49,814 bases of DNA from Companilactobacillus crustorum JCM 15951. Its GTDB lineage: Bacteria > Bacillota > Bacilli > Lactobacillales > Lactobacillaceae. This document shows positions 1 through 6,994 of this stretch, in pieces. The position numbers and the translations under genes are program-made. The stretch lies in contig NZ_AZDB01000014.1 of NCBI RefSeq assembly GCF_001434585.1, forward strand, positions 1 through 49,814. Direction: 5' to 3'. The notes beneath the pieces are model-generated. The model was not told the DNA's origin. It ran no database searches and was given only the letters and a program-made list of their open reading frames with translations. Position 1 is the first letter of the stretch; every line of letters begins with the position of its first letter.

Positions 1-30
1 CCTATCAACTCTATTTATCGTACAGCCATT

Positions 31-62
31 AAAAAGGATTGGGGAAACCTAATCCTTTTTTT
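31..62 (+). terminator. Rho-independent terminator of an upstream gene
   Basis: A stem with arms AAAAAGGATT (31-40) and AATCCTTTTT (51-60) encloses a short GG/CC extension and a GGAAA loop, and continues into a T run. It ends a + strand gene lying left of the window. In related genomes atpC of the ATP synthase operon often precedes the DUF1146-murA block, but nothing here proves that. Confidence 0.85.
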
Positions 63-147
63 CTGTCAATTTTTTAGAAGTTTATTACTGTGTTGAAATG
101 TGATTTTAATTTTAGTTAACAATTTTTAAAAGATTTCATGCCAACAG

Positions 148-169
148 AACATTTTCTTAAGAAAATGTT
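148..169. promoter_or_regulatory. Perfect 22-bp palindrome upstream of the DUF1146-murA genes
   Basis: Positions 148-158 read AACATTTTCTT and positions 159-169 are the exact reverse complement, with no spacer. As DNA this is a perfect two-fold operator-like site; as RNA it would be a 9-bp hairpin with a TTAA loop. It lies 27 bp before the DUF1146 start codon, just upstream of its ribosome binding site. There is no long T tract after it, so it is not a standard terminator. The binding factor, if any, is unknown. Confidence 0.5.
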
Positions 170-196
170 ATTATTTAAGAAAGTGAGGTTTATAAA

Positions 197-430
197 ATGA
201 CAAATATTGGGATAAATGCCATAATTACGCTTATAAGTCATGTTATATTTATATGGATAAGTTTTAATGTATTGCAGGTTGTAGATTGGAAAAAGATATA
301 TAACAAAACTAACCCTAAAATGTTACAATTACTTGTAGCGTTTCTCGCAATCGCTCTTGGTTATACAGTAAGCTCTTTTTTTATGAGCATTTTCAGTCTA
401 TTTCAAAATATAACCTTGCTTTTTAAATGA
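197..430 (+). CDS. DUF1146 family small membrane protein (YwzB-like)
   Basis: This 77-residue protein has two predicted membrane helices, roughly residues 8-26 and 43-68, joined by a short charged stretch containing VVDWKKIYNK. Length, topology and position directly before murA match the DUF1146/YwzB family, which commonly sits between the ATP synthase operon and murA in Firmicutes. No enzymatic role is established for the family. The ATG follows a GTGAGG ribosome binding site, and the stop codon is 25 bp before the murA start, so both genes are probably cotranscribed. The family call rests on size, sequence feel and context rather than on any catalytic motif. Confidence 0.75.
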   Translation: MTNIGINAIITLISHVIFIWISFNVLQVVDWKKIYNKTNPKMLQLLVAFLAIALGYTVSSFFMSIFSLFQNITLLFK

Positions 431-454
431 TTCCAGGTTTTGGAGGAGAATATT

Positions 455-1777
455 GTGCAACAAATAATCGTTAATGGACCTACGCAATTAAAGGGAACTG
501 TCAGAATTGAAGGAGCAAAAAATGCCGCTTTGCCAATTTTAGCAGCGACTATTTTAGCCGCAAAAGGTAAAACTTTTTTAACTAATATTCCTCCGTTATC
601 AGATGTAATAACAATGTCCAAAGTTTTAAAAGCTTTGAATGCTAAGGTTTCATATGATGAAGCTGATGAAGTGTTAACTGTTGATACAAGCGAAGGGACT
701 ACAACCACAGCCCCTGAGGATTTAGTTGATAAAATGCGTGCTTCTATTGTTGTATTAGGACCTCTATTGGCCAGAAATAAGGAAGCACATGTTGCCATGC
801 CTGGTGGATGTGCAATAGGTTCTAGACCGATAGATTTGCATATTAAGGGTCTAGAAGCTATGGGAGCAAAGTTCAGTCAAAATGGTGGCTTTATTGATGC
901 CAAGACTGATGGTTTACATGGTGCTAATATCTATTTAGATTTTCCAAGCGTAGGTGCAACTCAAAATATTATGATGGCTGCAGTGTTGGCTGATGGTGAA
1001 ACAGTTATCGATAACGCTGCTAGAGAGCCTGAAATTGTTGACCTTGCCAATATTTTGAGCAAAATGGGTGCTGATGTGACTGGAGCCGGTACTAATACCG
1101 TTAGAATTAATGGTGTTGAAAGCTTACATGGTTGTGAACATTCCATTATGCAAGATAGAATTGAAGCTGGTACTTTTATGGTTGCTGCTGCAGTAACTAA
1201 TGGCGATATTTTCATTAAAGATGCAGTTGCTGCTCATAATCGTCCTTTAATTTCAAAATTGATCGAAATGGGCGTTACAATTGATGAAAACGATGAAGGA
1301 ATTCGCGTGGTTGGTTCAAATCAATTGAAACCCGTTGATGTAAAGACAATGCCTCATCCAGGTTTTCCAACAGACATGCAAGCTCAAATGACCTTAGCAC
1401 AATTATTAAGCGTTGGAACTACCGTTATGACGGAGACTGTATTTGAAAATAGATTTATGCATTTTCCAGAATTTGGTAAGATGAAGGCTGATTTTAAGAT
1501 CGAAGGTAATTCTGTTATTATGTTTGGTCCAGCTCAATTAAGTGGTGCTAATGTTGCTGCTACTGATTTACGTGCTGCCGCAGCACTAGTAATTGCAGGG
1601 TTGGTTGCTGAAGGTGAAACAAGAGTTTCTAACCTTCAATATTTGGATCGTGGATATTATCATTTCACTGAAAAGTTAAGAAATTTAGGTGCTAAGATCA
1701 GACGAGTTTCAATTGATGAGTCTGGTAGAGAAAGTTTAGTATTGAATACAATACCAAGTGTTACAAAATTAGCTTAA
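455..1777 (+). CDS. murA: UDP-N-acetylglucosamine 1-carboxyvinyltransferase
   Basis: MurA transfers enolpyruvate from phosphoenolpyruvate to UDP-GlcNAc, the first committed step of peptidoglycan synthesis in the cytoplasm. The KN pair that contacts substrate is at residues 22-23 ([11 protein letters not shown]). The catalytic cysteine, the fosfomycin target, is Cys119 in [12 protein letters not shown]. Length is 440 residues, as usual. I chose GTG at 455 because GGAGG at 442-446 is correctly spaced for it; the in-frame TTG at 440 overlaps that site. A terminator-like hairpin follows the stop. Firmicutes often have two MurA paralogues; with DUF1146 and the mreB paralogue beside it, this is probably the murAA-type copy (inference). 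Confidence 0.96.
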   Translation: MQQIIVNGPTQLKGTVRIEGAKNAALPILAATILAAKGKTFLTNIPPLSDVITMSKVLKALNAKVSYDEADEVLTVDTSEGTTTTAPEDLVDKMRASIVVLGPLLARNKEAHVAMPGGCAIGSRPIDLHIKGLEAMGAKFSQNGGFIDAKTDGLHGANIYLDFPSVGATQNIMMAAVLADGETVIDNAAREPEIVDLANILSKMGADVTGAGTNTVRINGVESLHGCEHSIMQDRIEAGTFMVAAAVTNGDIFIKDAVAAHNRPLISKLIEMGVTIDENDEGIRVVGSNQLKPVDVKTMPHPGFPTDMQAQMTLAQLLSVGTTVMTETVFENRFMHFPEFGKMKADFKIEGNSVIMFGPAQLSGANVAATDLRAAAALVIAGLVAEGETRVSNLQYLDRGYYHFTEKLRNLGAKIRRVSIDESGRESLVLNTIPSVTKLA

Positions 1778-1789
1778 AAATTAGCTTAA

Positions 1790-1817
1790 GGAAGTGGGAT
1801 TTCCACTTTCTTTTTTT
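1790..1817 (+). terminator. Rho-independent terminator after murA
   Basis: An 8-bp stem (GGAAGTGG with CCACTTTC, one G-T wobble) with a five-base loop is followed by seven T residues. It separates murA from the mreB paralogue, which has its own promoter just downstream. The murA stop codon region just before it carries a tandem 12-base duplication of AAATTAGCTTAA. Confidence 0.8.
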
Positions 1818-1825
1818 ATTGGTAA

Positions 1826-1854
1826 TTTAATGATTAGGCTGGTTATGATATACT
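1826..1854 (+). promoter_or_regulatory. Extended -10 promoter for the mbl-type gene
   Basis: TATACT at 849-854 past base 1000 (1849-1854) is preceded by TGA, giving the extended -10 form TGnTATACT. A weak -35, TTTAAT, lies 17 bp upstream at 1826-1831. It sits between the murA terminator and the mbl ribosome binding site. The call is by motif only. Confidence 0.5.
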
Positions 1855-1883
1855 TTTTGTGTTTAGATTTTGGAGGATATAGT

Positions 1884-2873
1884 ATGTCGAAATATCTAGG
1901 AATTGATTTGGGTACAGCAAATGTGCTTATTGATGTAAAAGGCGAAGGAATTGTTTTAAATGAACCTTCAGTCGTAGCAATTAATACGAATAATAATGAT
2001 GTCGTTGCCGTAGGTAAGGACGCCTATCTAATGGTTGGTAGAACACCGGCTAATATTAAAGCTATTCGTCCTTTGAAGGATGGAGTTATTGCCGACTTTG
2101 ATATTACTGAAAAAATGCTTCAATATTTTATTGAAAAATTAAATGTCGGTGGTCGTTTTTCAAAGCCAACTATTATGATCTGTGCGCCTACAAACGTGAC
2201 GCCTGTGGAACAGAAGTCTATTATTGAGGCTGCTGAGCAGGCTGGTGGCGGCAAGGTTTATCTACAACTTGAACCTAAAGTTGCTGCCGTAGGTGCTGGG
2301 TTAGATATCTTTAAACCACAAGGAAATATGGTAATTGATATCGGTGGCGGTACAAGTGATATCGCTGTGATTTCAATGGGCGATATCGTTACAAGTCGTT
2401 CATTGCGCTTTGCTGGTGATAAGATGACTGGTGCTATTCAAGCTTATATTAAGCAGCATCATAGCCTAATTATTGGTGAAAGAACTGCTGAACAGATTAA
2501 AATGGAAATTGGCTGCGTTATGGATGCCGACGAAGAAAAGACTTTTTCAGCTAGTGGTATTGATATTGTTAGTGGTTTACCTAAGGAAATCACAACTAAT
2601 GAAGTAGAAATACAAGATGCTTTAGCAGATGGCGTAGAACAAATTGTTAACGCCGCTAGAAACGTTTTGGAGCAAACACCTCCCGAACTATCTGGTGACA
2701 TTATTGATCGTGGTATCATGCTTACAGGTGGTGGAGCCTTGTTAAAGAATTTGGATAAATTATTATCTGAAAAATTACAAGTTCCAGTTCTATTAACTGA
2801 TAGTCCTTTAGATTCAGTTGCTTTAGGTACAGGTGTATTATTAGATAATATTGAAAAACATAAAAAATACTAG
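1884..2873 (+). CDS. mbl: MreB-family rod-shape actin homologue (Mbl/MreBH type)
   Basis: A bacterial actin of 329 residues that polymerises under the membrane and guides sidewall peptidoglycan synthesis. The phosphate-1 loop is [12 protein letters not shown] near residues 6-17, phosphate-2 is DIGGGTSDIAVIS near 153-165, and the adenosine motif is [11 protein letters not shown] near 282-292. The start is the ATG at 1884 behind TGGAGG; an open frame from 1794 has no ribosome binding site. It is a paralogue of mreB at 19594-20595, but here it is not followed by mreC and mreD. Genes for an EpuA-like protein, yidD, DUF2969 and RodA follow at very short spacing, so it probably heads a morphogenesis operon. 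Whether it is orthologous to Bacillus Mbl or MreBH cannot be decided by reading. Confidence 0.88.
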   Translation: MSKYLGIDLGTANVLIDVKGEGIVLNEPSVVAINTNNNDVVAVGKDAYLMVGRTPANIKAIRPLKDGVIADFDITEKMLQYFIEKLNVGGRFSKPTIMICAPTNVTPVEQKSIIEAAEQAGGGKVYLQLEPKVAAVGAGLDIFKPQGNMVIDIGGGTSDIAVISMGDIVTSRSLRFAGDKMTGAIQAYIKQHHSLIIGERTAEQIKMEIGCVMDADEEKTFSASGIDIVSGLPKEITTNEVEIQDALADGVEQIVNAARNVLEQTPPELSGDIIDRGIMLTGGGALLKNLDKLLSEKLQVPVLLTDSPLDSVALGTGVLLDNIEKHKKY

Positions 2874-2881
2874 GATGAAAA

Positions 2882-3064
2882 ATGAAAAGAGACTTTGGTA
2901 AGGAATATCGTCGTGATATTTTTAAAAAGATCGGTTGGGTATTATTGTTAATGCTAATTTTCTTAGTTTTGGGTATGTTGATTGGATCAGGTTTAGGTGG
3001 TTCTAATCCACTGGCAGTATTGTGGCCTGGTACATGGATACATATGTTCGATTTTCTAAGGTAG
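2882..3064 (+). CDS. EpuA-like small membrane protein (often annotated DNA-directed RNA polymerase subunit beta)
   Basis: This is a 60-residue protein with a basic N-terminus ([12 protein letters not shown]) and one membrane helix at about residues 17-37, followed by an extracellular-looking tail with [17 protein letters not shown]. The basic start, the single helix and the Gly-Pro-Trp-rich tail resemble the EpuA family, which public annotations often misname as an RNA polymerase beta subunit. It is encoded 8 bp after the mreB paralogue and 4 bp before yidD, so it is almost certainly part of that operon. No function is proven; an envelope role is an inference from context. Confidence 0.65.
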   Translation: MKRDFGKEYRRDIFKKIGWVLLLMLIFLVLGMLIGSGLGGSNPLAVLWPGTWIHMFDFLR

Positions 3065-3068
3065 TTTA

Positions 3069-3362
3069 ATGCTCAAGAAAATTTTAATTGGAATCGTGAG
3101 GTTCTATCAAAAATTTATTTCTCCAGTGTTGCCGCCTAGTTGTCGATATTACCCAACGTGTTCGGCCTACTTTATTGATGCGGTCAAAAAGCACGGTGGA
3201 ATTTTAGGTACAATTATGGGGATTGCCAGAATTTTACGATGCAATCCGTTTGTGCGTGGTGGAGTTGATCCAGTACCAGATAATTTCACCATCTTTAGAA
3301 ATCCTCATCCAGAAAAATATGAAGATGAAATTATAGCAAAAAAATTTCATAACAAAGAATAG
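3069..3362 (+). CDS. yidD: Membrane protein insertion efficiency factor YidD
   Basis: YidD is a small amphipathic protein that associates with the inner face of the membrane and assists YidC-dependent insertion. The diagnostic cysteine-rich block is present at about residues 23-36 ([14 protein letters not shown]), followed by AVKKHGG and ILRCNPF. Length is 97 residues, slightly above the usual 70-90, with the excess as a charged C-terminal tail. It starts 4 bp after the EpuA-like gene. Its place between cell-shape genes rather than beside rpmH-rnpA is the usual arrangement in lactobacilli. Confidence 0.93.
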   Translation: MLKKILIGIVRFYQKFISPVLPPSCRYYPTCSAYFIDAVKKHGGILGTIMGIARILRCNPFVRGGVDPVPDNFTIFRNPHPEKYEDEIIAKKFHNKE

Positions 3363-3372
3363 GGAAGATTTA

Positions 3373-3594
3373 ATGTCTAGCAGAAAAAAATCAATTGAAA
3401 TCAGCTTAAAAGATATTAGTAGTGATCCTGAAACATATGAATTGTGGGATCGCAAAAAATATATTGGAACTATAAAAAAAGATGGAGAACGCTATCTTTC
3501 ATATGTAGAAAGTAACGAAACTCCATTTAAATCGGTAAAATTGGACGATGCAATTAATGAGTTGCTAATGCAATATAATTTACATAATCATTAG
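3373..3594 (+). CDS. DUF2969 family protein
   Basis: A 73-residue soluble, charged protein without membrane segments or signal peptide. It matches the small DUF2969 family of Lactobacillales in size, in the central VGK-like turn (here WDRKKYIGTIKKDG at about residues 26-39) and in its location between yidD and rodA. It has no known function. It lies 10 bp after yidD and 11 bp before rodA, with GGAAGA as a plausible ribosome binding site. Cotranscription with rodA is likely. Confidence 0.7.
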   Translation: MSSRKKSIEISLKDISSDPETYELWDRKKYIGTIKKDGERYLSYVESNETPFKSVKLDDAINELLMQYNLHNH

Positions 3595-3605
3595 CAGGTG
3601 TAAAT

Positions 3606-4808
3606 ATGCAAATAAGAGAAAATAGAAAAAATAATGATGTAGATTCTAGGATTGATTATGGGATTATCTTTTCCGTAATGATGTTGGCAATAATTGGCTT
3701 GATGTCTATTTACGTAGCGACAATTCAAGATTCACAAAATCCTTTGAAAAATGTCGTTTCACAGGTGGCTTGGTATGCCATTGGTGCAGTGATAATTGCA
3801 GTTATTATGCAGTTTGATGCAGAGCAGCTGTGGCAAGTGGCCAATTATGCTTATTATGGAGGCTTGGCCTTACTGTTCTTGGTTTTAATCTTCTATAGTC
3901 GAAGCTATGCTGCTAGTACTGGTGCCAAGAGTTGGTTTGCAGTCGGATCGTTTACGTTTCAGCCATCTGAAGTTATGAAACCGGCGTTCATACTGATGTT
4001 GGGGAAAGTTATTACTAATCATAATAGCGAGTATCAAGTGCATACTTTACGAAGCGACTTTCTCCTAATTGGTAAGTTGATTTTATGGACATTGCCAGTA
4101 ATGGTACTTTTAAAATTACAGAATGATTTTGGTACTATCTTAGTTTTCGTTGCTATCTTAGTTGGAATGATTTTAGTTTCAGGGATAGATTGGCGGATAT
4201 TGTTGATAGGATTTCTAATTGTGGCTGTAGTTGGTGGAACAGCTCTATTGTTTGCAACAACCGACTGGGGTCGCCAAATTTTAGGACATTTTGGTTTTAG
4301 ATCTTATCAATTTGCTCGTATTGATAGTTGGCGTGATCCGTCAGCTGATACTTCCGAAAATGGGTATCAGATCTGGCAGAATATGAAAGCTATTGGTTCA
4401 GGTCAATTATTTGGTAAAGGTTTTAATGTTTCTAACGTTTATGTTCCAGTGCGTGAATCAGATATGATTTTCTCAGTTATTGGCGAAAATTTTGGTTTTA
4501 TTGGTTCATGTGTTTTGATTCTTCTATACTTTTTATTAATTTATCAAATGGTTCAAGTTACTTTTGATACTAAAAATGAATTTTATGCTTACGTATCAAC
4601 AGGTGTTATTATGATGATTTTATTCCATGTTTTTGAAAACATCGGTATGAGTATCGGTCTGCTTCCATTAACTGGTATTCCGTTGCCATTCATATCGCAA
4701 GGTGGTTCTGCATTACTTGGTAATATGATAGGAATCGGTTTGGTTATGTCAATGAGATTTCATCATAAGAGTTACATGTTTGAAAATGGAACATTTAATC
4801 AGAGGTAG
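3606..4808 (+). CDS. rodA: Peptidoglycan glycosyltransferase RodA (SEDS family)
   Basis: RodA is the SEDS-family polymerase that extends glycan strands from lipid II in the elongation complex with a class B PBP and MreB filaments. About ten hydrophobic segments fill the 400 residues. Family signatures include GAKSWFAVGSFTFQPSE near residues 105-121, with the motif ending in QPSEVMKPAFIL, and LTGIPLPFISQGGSALLGNM near residues 357-376, which is the SEDS C-terminal block. Start ATG follows AGGTGTAA at 3597. Position after an mreB paralogue rather than next to ftsZ favours RodA over FtsW. A GcvH-like gene follows after 8 bp. Confidence 0.92.
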   Translation: MQIRENRKNNDVDSRIDYGIIFSVMMLAIIGLMSIYVATIQDSQNPLKNVVSQVAWYAIGAVIIAVIMQFDAEQLWQVANYAYYGGLALLFLVLIFYSRSYAASTGAKSWFAVGSFTFQPSEVMKPAFILMLGKVITNHNSEYQVHTLRSDFLLIGKLILWTLPVMVLLKLQNDFGTILVFVAILVGMILVSGIDWRILLIGFLIVAVVGGTALLFATTDWGRQILGHFGFRSYQFARIDSWRDPSADTSENGYQIWQNMKAIGSGQLFGKGFNVSNVYVPVRESDMIFSVIGENFGFIGSCVLILLYFLLIYQMVQVTFDTKNEFYAYVSTGVIMMILFHVFENIGMSIGLLPLTGIPLPFISQGGSALLGNMIGIGLVMSMRFHHKSYMFENGTFNQR

Positions 4809-4816
4809 GAATTATT

Positions 4817-5113
4817 ATGAATGATAAAAAAAATTATTTTTGGGTTAAAAAGGGTGAGCATACAACACGTATTGGTTTGACGAAAGAGGCTCAAGAAGCT
4901 TTAGGTGATGTCAAATATGTTGAATTACCTGATATAAATAGTGAAATTAAAAAAGGTGAGTCAAGTGGTGAAATTGAGGCTCAAAAAGCCGTGGTTGAGC
5001 TAGAATCACCAGTAGACGGGAAAATCGTTAAAGTTAATGATAAATTAAATGATAATCCTGAATTATTAAATGGTACACAAAATGATGCCTGGTTCTTCGA
5101 AGTAAATAATTAA
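4817..5113 (+). CDS. gcvH: Short GcvH-like lipoyl carrier protein
   Basis: The protein resembles the H protein of the glycine cleavage system, a lipoyl carrier. It keeps the lipoyl-lysine neighbourhood EIEAQKAVVELESPVDG at about residues 51-67, with Lys57 the probable lipoylated residue, and the following GKIVKVND hammerhead turn. At 98 residues it is shorter than the roughly 125-residue canonical H protein, lacking part of both ends. No gcvP or gcvT is in the window, and most lactobacilli lack glycine cleavage, so a role as lipoate relay for 2-oxoacid dehydrogenases is a reasonable inference. It is the last gene before a strong terminator and follows rodA by 8 bp. Confidence 0.85.
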   Translation: MNDKKNYFWVKKGEHTTRIGLTKEAQEALGDVKYVELPDINSEIKKGESSGEIEAQKAVVELESPVDGKIVKVNDKLNDNPELLNGTQNDAWFFEVNN

Positions 5114-5136
5114 ATTTTTAAAATTTATCTTTTTAT

Positions 5137-5163
5137 TGTTGCATATTTCTTGCAACATTTTTT
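5137..5163 (+). terminator. Rho-independent terminator of the mbl-rodA-gcvH operon
   Basis: A perfect 7-bp stem (TGTTGCA at 5137-5143 with TGCAACA at 5151-5157) and a seven-base loop are followed by six T residues. It lies 24 bp after the gcvH stop. Confidence 0.88.
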
Positions 5164-5216
5164 AATAACTGTTTAAATTATCCTTGGAATTAATAAATGA
5201 ATGGGGATAGTTTAGA

Positions 5217-6074
5217 ATGAAAATCTTAGGTGATAAAATCCGTCATTACAGAAAACTCAGAGGCATTTCTCAATCTGAGTTAGCTGATGGCATATGTACG
5301 CAGGCAACTATCAGCCTGATTGAAAAAAAAGATAAGATTCCAAGTATGGAAATATTGGTTCGAATTTGTGAAAGACTGGGTATCACAATGAACCTTGTAA
5401 TCGTCAATGACGATAGTCAAATCTATTCAATTATTAGTGACATTAAGAAATCATTTTATCAAGATGATTTTGATGGGATTAACGATAAACTGGGTAAACT
5501 TAAGAACATCAATGTCAATAATAAGCAAGAAATCAAATTGATTCATTTCTTTAATGGTTTGATGGAATATGAAACTAGCAAGAATTATGACAAGGCTATC
5601 TTCGATTTCAACCGTGCAATGAACGTTAATATTGCTAACGTTGATATGTATGATATTCTAATTGATATCTTTACTGCTAAGGCATATATCAATAAGAAGT
5701 CAGTTGATGAAGCAAAGGTTTATTATGACCAGGCTAAAGATTTAATTAAATCGAGTCTCGATAAAATTGGCGATGAAAATTATCATGATAGTATTTTGAT
5801 TTATGATAATATGGCTGATTTATCCTTGAAGTTAGATGACAATCAAAAGGCAGCTGAGTATGCTAATGAAGGTATTTTGATTGCTCGAAGAGAACAAACG
5901 CTCTTCAAGCTAGATGAAATGTACTATTACTTAGCTAATGCTGGCACTCGTGAAGGTCAAAAAACTGATGAAGACTACATCAAGGCTTATGTTATTTCAA
6001 GCATTAGTGAGAACAAGCCTGTCTTTGAAAAGTTAAAAGCTAAAGTAAAAGATATGCAACTTAATATCTTTTAA
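5217..6074 (+). CDS. Xre-family transcriptional regulator with TPR-like C-terminal domain
   Basis: Residues 1-65 form a helix-turn-helix of the Xre/Cro class (GDKIRHYRKLRGISQSELA, then ATISLIEKKDKIPS). Residues 70-285 are all-helical with tetratricopeptide-like repeats, for example YDKAIFDFNRAM and AAEYANEGILIARRE. This architecture is that of the RRNPP group (Rgg, PlcR, NprR), in which the TPR domain binds a secreted peptide. I see no adjacent peptide gene: the flanking 100 bp and 80 bp hold only terminators and the ribosome binding site GGGGAT at 5203. It is monocistronic, between two terminators. Target genes and ligand are unknown. Length, 285 residues, is typical. Confidence 0.8.
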   Translation: MKILGDKIRHYRKLRGISQSELADGICTQATISLIEKKDKIPSMEILVRICERLGITMNLVIVNDDSQIYSIISDIKKSFYQDDFDGINDKLGKLKNINVNNKQEIKLIHFFNGLMEYETSKNYDKAIFDFNRAMNVNIANVDMYDILIDIFTAKAYINKKSVDEAKVYYDQAKDLIKSSLDKIGDENYHDSILIYDNMADLSLKLDDNQKAAEYANEGILIARREQTLFKLDEMYYYLANAGTREGQKTDEDYIKAYVISSISENKPVFEKLKAKVKDMQLNIF

Positions 6075-6106
6075 TAAAAAATAAAACAAATTTATTAATT
6101 TCAATT

Positions 6107-6141
6107 AAAAAAGAGGATCGATTTTAATCGACCCTCTTTTT
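6107..6141. terminator. Bidirectional terminator between the Xre regulator and uspA
   Basis: An A-run, a stem AAGAGG-TCGATT paired with AATCGA-CCTCTT with one mismatch, and a T-run on the other side make a hairpin usable in both directions. It lies between two convergent genes. Confidence 0.85.
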
Positions 6142-6154
6142 GCTTTTCTCTTAA

Positions 6155-6628
6155 TTATTTCTTTTGTTTCTTAATAGTCTTATTATCCAAATCAGTTCTA
6201 ACAACGAGAACATCGCAAGCAGCAGTTCTTGTTACATATTCAGTAACTGATCCGATAAGCAATCTTTCCATAGCATTTAATCCAGTAGCACCAATCATAA
6301 TTAAATCAACGCCTAACTTCTTAGGGAAGTCAGTAGCGATGATAGCTTTAGGTGCACCATATTCAATACTGTAATCAATATCTTCTAGACCAGCATCTTT
6401 AGCAGTCTGAACATAGCCCTTAACTGTTTCTTTAGCTTTTTCAGTAATCTGCTCGACCATTGTTGAATCAAAACTTGAAACGTTTTGGAAAGCTCTGGTA
6501 TCAATTACGTGAATTAGATGAATAGTAGCCTTATTTCTTTTAGCTACTTCGACAGCTTTCTTAAATGCTAACTCTGCCTCAAATGAACCATCAATTGGTA
6601 CGAGAATGTTTTTATATTGTTGTAACAT
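6155..6628 (-). CDS. Universal stress protein, UspA family
   Basis: A single UspA domain of 157 residues. It starts with the usual beta strand NILVPIDGS near residues 6-14 and carries the ATP-binding signature G-2X-G-9X-G-S as GATGLNAMERLLIGS near residues 115-129, so it is probably an ATP-binding member. Such proteins are cytoplasmic and raise tolerance to stress, but the biochemical role of most is open. Start: GGGGTG lies directly against the upstream ATG (6637) but is well spaced for the ATG at 6628, giving MLQQYKNILVPID. It is convergent with the Xre regulator and is followed by the shared terminator. Confidence 0.9.
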   Translation of the reverse strand: MLQQYKNILVPIDGSFEAELAFKKAVEVAKRNKATIHLIHVIDTRAFQNVSSFDSTMVEQITEKAKETVKGYVQTAKDAGLEDIDYSIEYGAPKAIIATDFPKKLGVDLIMIGATGLNAMERLLIGSVTEYVTRTAACDVLVVRTDLDNKTIKKQKK

Positions 6629-6715
6629 AAGTATCACCCCGTTAATGTAATATTACTGCTTTTATATCTTTATTTTAGTTGATTTAGATTAATAAATACA
6701 GTCATCAGCTGACAT

Positions 6716-6994
6716 TTAGCGGATATTTGCTAAATAAATAGAAAAACCAGCGGCAATTAGACTGCCCAGTAGCAATGTAATGAAGTTTGCTTCTTTGTTG
6801 CCGATGAAAGCGATGACGATTCCCAAAATTGCTACTAAAATTAACAGCACAGATGTAAAACGCATGACGTTTTTCAAGGTTAGATTTTCATCTGGTGAAT
6901 AAATCAAGAATTTCTTATTACTGTGTGACCAAAGAATATAAGCTAAGGCTAGCAAAAATATAACAAAGAAGATCATTAAAATTTTAATTATCAT
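6716..6994 (-). CDS. Small integral membrane protein of unknown function
   Basis: A 92-residue, strongly hydrophobic protein with three predicted membrane helices at roughly residues 2-22, 44-66 and 71-90, and a short hydrophilic segment (SHSNKKFLIYSPDENLTLKN) between helix 1 and helix 2. I do not recognise the family with confidence. Its start codon lies inside the 3' end of rarA (11-bp overlap), with GGAG 11 bases upstream, so it is translationally and transcriptionally linked to rarA. A link to DNA repair is not implied by sequence; the tandem could be simple cotranscription. Confidence 0.65.
   Translation of the reverse strand: MIIKILMIFFVIFLLALAYILWSHSNKKFLIYSPDENLTLKNVMRFTSVLLILVAILGIVIAFIGNKEANFITLLLGSLIAAGFSIYLANIR

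Noticed and set aside
1-32. Possible C-terminus of a gene running in from the left (a frame ends TAA at 30-32)
   Set aside because: Only nine codons are visible and other frames are also open, so neither the gene nor its frame can be supported.
403-798. 131-codon minus-strand frame over the start of murA
   Set aside because: It lies fully antisense to murA, which has intact catalytic motifs, and has no ribosome binding site or family resemblance. Frames like this recur opposite Ala/Gly-rich genes.
1766-1789. Tandem 12-base duplication around the murA stop codon as a functional repeat
   Set aside because: Two copies of AAATTAGCTTAA in AT-rich DNA are most simply a replication slip; it leaves the protein end unchanged.
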